NCBI GenBank assembly: GCA_945877045.1
Contig: CAMCQW010000057.1
Location: 1-9,722 of the forward strand
Reading direction: 5' to 3'
Length of the DNA: 9,722 nt
From: Chryseobacterium gleum
Lineage (GTDB): Bacteria; Bacteroidota; Bacteroidia; Flavobacteriales_D; Crocinitomicaceae
Each line of letters starts with the position of its first letter. Within the stretch, counting starts at the first letter, position 1. Shown piece by piece: positions 7,384 to 9,722 of the stretch. The translations under genes and the position numbers were made by a program. Below the pieces are notes generated by a model that ran no database searches, had not been told where the DNA came from, and saw only the letters and a program-made list of their open reading frames with translations.

Positions 7384-8388
7384 TCACTCGATTTCGTATT
7401 CAAGAAGTGTCAAGAAACTGTCATCTAACAATTGCACAACCACCTCAATAGTACTTGGAGTTTTTGTGTTCAATGTATAATTCCATCCCGCACTTATCTT
7501 ATTAAAAGGAATCCATTCCTCCTCATCTACGATCAAGAACACCTTTTTTAATTCGATAGATTCTATCGTAAAGGTATGTGGTTTTCCCTTTTTTAGAAGG
7601 CGTTCTGTTGGCGCTTTTACCAAGATGTTTTCTGTTATTGGGTAATAATTTGGAATGTCGAGGATTTTTTTTTCTTTTATTTTCAGCAATAGCTCATCCG
7701 CATTTAACCATCCCGACGAGAAGGCAGTTGGAACAATATTTGGCATTTCTAAAAATGTTTCAAATGAAATGGTAGGACTTAAAAATTGTTTGTCATTTTC
7801 TTTTGGTAGATGCGAAAAAATCGAAATCTTAGGGTCTACATTAAACCAGCAATTTTTGAAAACCTTTTTACTTTCTAACTTCCCTTTACTATTGGTGAAT
7901 GCATAACCTTGCCCCCAAGTCGCGTCAAAAATTTTCCAAACACCATCAATATTAATGGCATTCCATGCATGATTGGAGGCATCCTCTACATTATCGTATG
8001 AGTCACCCTCGTAATCGTATCCTTTCGCTAAACCGGTCAAGGTAATAATATTGAGCCCTATTTTCTCTCCTAAAGCTTGATATAGATTGGCAAATCCAGC
8101 GCAAACCGCAAGTTTAGTTTTTAATACGCCTTCAGCTGAATTATCTCCCAATTGCTTTGAATTATACCCATGATCATCGTAATTGATATTTTCAGCCAAC
8201 CACACATAAATCATTCTTGCTTTTTCCAAATCGCTTGCTTCCTTCAGAAGAAAATAGTTAGCTAATTCGTCAATGGATGTGTTCGTGTTCGGGTATGCCT
8301 TGGCATAGGTATCAATGCTACCGAAATCAACTTGAGCATTAAAAAGATACGGGGAAAAGAAAATTAAGAAGAGGAGAATTATTTTCAT
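7384..8388 (-). CDS. Exported transglutaminase-like (papain-fold) protein
   Basis: A 334-residue protein with a signal peptide at about 1-19 (ending FNA-Q). Residues 35-165 form a transglutaminase-like domain of the bacterial cysteine-protease-like type. The catalytic triad is visible: C96 in AVCAGFANLYQ, H140 in NHAWNAI and D155 in IFDATWGQG. An ARMIYVWLAENINYD helix-strand segment (58-71) precedes the catalytic cysteine, as is usual. The C-terminal third (about 255-334) is beta-rich and may be an Ig-like domain. Such proteins act as proteases or amide-forming enzymes on extracytoplasmic targets; the substrate here is unknown. It is transcribed divergently from the lipoprotein gene at 8624 and is the first minus-strand gene of its block, so it could read into hemH, although hemH has its own candidate promoter box. 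Confidence 0.9.
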   Translation of the reverse strand: MKIILLFLIFFSPYLFNAQVDFGSIDTYAKAYPNTNTSIDELANYFLLKEASDLEKARMIYVWLAENINYDDHGYNSKQLGDNSAEGVLKTKLAVCAGFANLYQALGEKIGLNIITLTGLAKGYDYEGDSYDNVEDASNHAWNAINIDGVWKIFDATWGQGYAFTNSKGKLESKKVFKNCWFNVDPKISIFSHLPKENDKQFLSPTISFETFLEMPNIVPTAFSSGWLNADELLLKIKEKKILDIPNYYPITENILVKAPTERLLKKGKPHTFTIESIELKKVFLIVDEEEWIPFNKISAGWNYTLNTKTPSTIEVVVQLLDDSFLTLLEYEIE

Positions 8389-8444
8389 GGTGTTTGTTTT
8401 TTCATCGAATATAGGGAGTAATGGGCTTTGTAAAATTTAATTAA

Positions 8445-8452
8445 CAAAACTA
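8445..8452 (-). promoter_or_regulatory. Candidate -7 box for the transglutaminase-like gene
   Basis: The minus strand reads TAGTTTTG, a full TAnnTTTG match, 57 bases before the start codon. The nearest TTG on that strand (8477-8479) is 24 bases upstream, slightly too far for a good -33 element. Confidence 0.4.
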
Positions 8453-8471
8453 TAATTCCTATAAATATTTC

Positions 8472-8487
8472 ATAAGCAATAGCTTAT
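8472..8487. repeat. Short inverted repeat in divergent promoter region
   Basis: ATAAGC (8472-8477) and GCTTAT (8482-8487) form a perfect 6-base inverted repeat around AATA. It lies just upstream of the candidate -7 box of the transglutaminase-like gene, near where its -33 element should be. It could be an operator, or chance in AT-rich DNA. It is not a terminator, as no T run follows on either strand. Confidence 0.3.
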
Positions 8488-8517
8488 AGCTTAAAATTTT
8501 ACTCTCTATGCAAGCAA

Positions 8518-8548
8518 TTTGCTTTGTTAGCCTAGCTCAATAATTGTG
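8518..8548 (+). promoter_or_regulatory. Candidate promoter of the phosphatase-like lipoprotein gene
   Basis: TTTG (8518-8521) is followed after exactly 19 bases by TAATTGTG (8541-8548), one mismatch from TAnnTTTG. Transcription would start near 8555, giving a leader of about 70 bases before ATG 8624. The -33 element overlaps a small inverted repeat, AAGCA (8512-8516) with TGCTT (8520-8524). Confidence 0.45.
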
Positions 8549-8623
8549 ATTGGTCTTAGAAATAAAACCAACTAAATATAAAATCTTACATTTACTCTAC
8601 AATCACGAATCAAATCGACTGCC

Positions 8624-9562
8624 ATGCGGAAACGTTTTTTACTTTATTTCCTTTTACTTTTTGGGTTTATTTCCTGCAGTGCTGATAGGGTTTCGGAGAA
8701 AAAATACAAAACAAAGTACGTCATTGTACTAGTTGTTGATGGACCAAGGTATTCGGAAACATGGGGAGATCCAACTCATCATCACATTCCTTTTATGAAT
8801 GGCACCTTATCAGCTCAGGGTGTAGTTCACGATCAATTTTATAATCAAGGGGTAACCTTTACCACGAATGGGCATACGGCATTATTGACAGGGATCTATC
8901 AAGATATTAATAATGGAGGTTTAGAATTGCCGAATCGTCCTTCTATTCTTCAGCATTGGTTAAAGAAAAATCCGTCAGATAAAGATCGCGCATGGTTAAT
9001 AACCAGTAAAGATAAATTGGAGGTATTAGTGAATTGCACTGAATTTGGTTGGAAAGATAAATTTATGCCTTCAACAGATTGTGGTGTCGCTGGACTAGCA
9101 ACAGGTTATCGTCACGATACAATTACACAAGATCATGTTCTTTCTACCTTACAAAATTTACATCCTAAATTACTTTTTGTGAATTTCCGAGAACCTGATT
9201 ATTCTGGTCACATGGGCGATTGGAAAGCTTATTTGAAAGGAATCAAAAATACTGATGCCTACGTTCATGAAATTTGGCAATTTATTCAAAATGATTCTAT
9301 CTATAAAGACAATACGACACTTTTTGTGACCAATGATCATGGCAGGCATTTAGATGGAATTTCTAATGGATTTGTTTCCCATGGGGATAATTGCGATGGA
9401 TGTCGGCATATTAATTTATATAGTTTTGGTCCTGATTTTAAGAAAGGGATTGTTTCATCGGTAAATAGAAGTCTTGTTGATGTTCATGCGACGATTTTAG
9501 AATTACTTCATATCAGAGGCGCATACACTGAAGGAAATGTAATGTTGGAATTATTCAATTAG
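8624..9562 (+). CDS. Alkaline-phosphatase-superfamily lipoprotein (phosphodiesterase/sulfatase-like)
   Basis: A 312-residue lipoprotein: a hydrophobic signal segment ends in FISC, with Cys18 the likely lipid-bearing residue. The mature part has the metal-binding pattern of the alkaline phosphatase superfamily. D39 lies in VLVVDGPR. TTNGHTALLTG (80-90) aligns with the TFPNHYTLVTG segment of nucleotide pyrophosphatase/phosphodiesterases, making T80 the likely nucleophile. D192 and H196 lie in PDYSGH, D238-H239 in TNDHGRH, and H253 in SHGD. The enzyme should therefore hydrolyse a phosphate, phosphodiester or sulfate ester at the cell surface or in the periplasm using two metal ions; the substrate is unknown. 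At 312 residues it is short for the superfamily, lacking large cap insertions. A CDGC motif at 257-260 follows the last ligand. The ATG is chosen because it opens the signal peptide. Confidence 0.88.
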   Translation: MRKRFLLYFLLLFGFISCSADRVSEKKYKTKYVIVLVVDGPRYSETWGDPTHHHIPFMNGTLSAQGVVHDQFYNQGVTFTTNGHTALLTGIYQDINNGGLELPNRPSILQHWLKKNPSDKDRAWLITSKDKLEVLVNCTEFGWKDKFMPSTDCGVAGLATGYRHDTITQDHVLSTLQNLHPKLLFVNFREPDYSGHMGDWKAYLKGIKNTDAYVHEIWQFIQNDSIYKDNTTLFVTNDHGRHLDGISNGFVSHGDNCDGCRHINLYSFGPDFKKGIVSSVNRSLVDVHATILELLHIRGAYTEGNVMLELFN

Positions 9563-9567
9563 TTTTA

Positions 9568-9597
9568 TTGAATATCTTGAAATTAATGTTAATTTTA
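9568..9597 (+). promoter_or_regulatory. Candidate promoter of the downstream lipoprotein gene
   Basis: TTG (9568-9570) is followed after 19 bases by TAATTTTA (9590-9597), one mismatch from TAnnTTTG at the last base. Start of transcription would fall near 9604, about 20 bases before ATG 9624. The spacing is right, but the region is very AT-rich. Confidence 0.42.
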
Positions 9598-9623
9598 GTT
9601 TTTAAAACCTATAATTTAAATCT

Positions 9624-9722
9624 ATGTTAAAATCTTATATCACGCTTTGCATCCTTAGTGCCCTATTCTTTAGTTGCCAAAATAATGATAGCAAAATAGA
9701 AGAATTAGAAAAACAAATACAA
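9624..9722 (+). CDS. Putative lipoprotein, 5' part only (cut by window edge)
   Basis: The first 33 codons of an open frame running off the window, starting at ATG 9624. They encode a basic residue, a hydrophobic stretch and Cys18 in LFFSCQNND, a Bacteroidota-style lipoprotein signal. A charged heptad-like stretch then begins (KIEELEKQIQ), suggesting a coiled coil. It lies 61 bases after the stop of the phosphatase-like lipoprotein gene on the same strand and has a candidate promoter of its own. No function can be assigned from the visible part. Confidence 0.72.
   Translation, partial: MLKSYITLCILSALFFSCQNNDSKIEELEKQIQ

Noticed and set aside
7169..7480. Plus-strand open frame spanning the gap between hemH and the transglutaminase-like gene
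   Set aside because: Both ends are antisense to strong genes, its middle contains the hemH leader, and the translation shows no family features.
8587..8594. TACATTTA considered as the -7 box of the phosphatase-like lipoprotein gene
   Set aside because: No -33 element at 17-23 bases; the candidate at 8518-8548 has better spacing.

Overview
The window looks like an ordinary chromosomal segment from a member of the Bacteroidota, probably a Flavobacteriales-like bacterium. The DNA is AT-rich and clear Shine-Dalgarno sites are lacking. Several starts are preceded by boxes of the Bacteroidota type (TTTG or TTG, about 19 bases, TAnnTTTG). Many products carry N-terminal export signals or lipoboxes. 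The protein types also fit: an M1 peptidase paired with a DUF6702-like protein, a glucosaminidase with LysM, a 437-residue AhcY, and a HemH with a Cys-containing loop. Genus and species cannot be fixed from this sequence alone.

Layout, left to right. (1) Minus strand, 46-2836: a DUF6702-like exported protein, then, one base downstream, a 765-residue secreted M1 metallopeptidase. (2) Plus strand, 2969-3685: a TylF/MycF-like SAM-dependent methyltransferase, convergent with the next block across a bidirectional hairpin terminator at 3691-3712. (3) Minus strand, 3761-8388: in transcription order an exported transglutaminase-like protein, ferrochelatase (hemH), S-adenosylhomocysteinase (ahcY) and a glucosaminidase with LysM repeats. 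The gaps between them hold candidate promoters for hemH and ahcY and a strong terminator after ahcY, so these are probably mostly separate transcription units. (4) Plus strand, 8624-9722: an alkaline-phosphatase-superfamily lipoprotein, then the first 33 codons of a second lipoprotein cut off by the window edge.

Functionally this mixes housekeeping (heme synthesis, methyl-cycle recycling) with cell-envelope hydrolases (peptidase, peptidoglycan hydrolase, transglutaminase-like protein, phosphatase-like lipoprotein). AhcY removes the SAH made by all methyltransferases, including the one nearby, but the order and orientation give no evidence of a dedicated pathway. I saw no tRNA or rRNA gene, insertion sequence, CRISPR array, phage gene, toxin-antitoxin pair or defence cassette. 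The longest non-coding stretch is 8389-8623 (235 bases), a divergent promoter region. I found no convincing new biological system; the findings are modest points worth checking.
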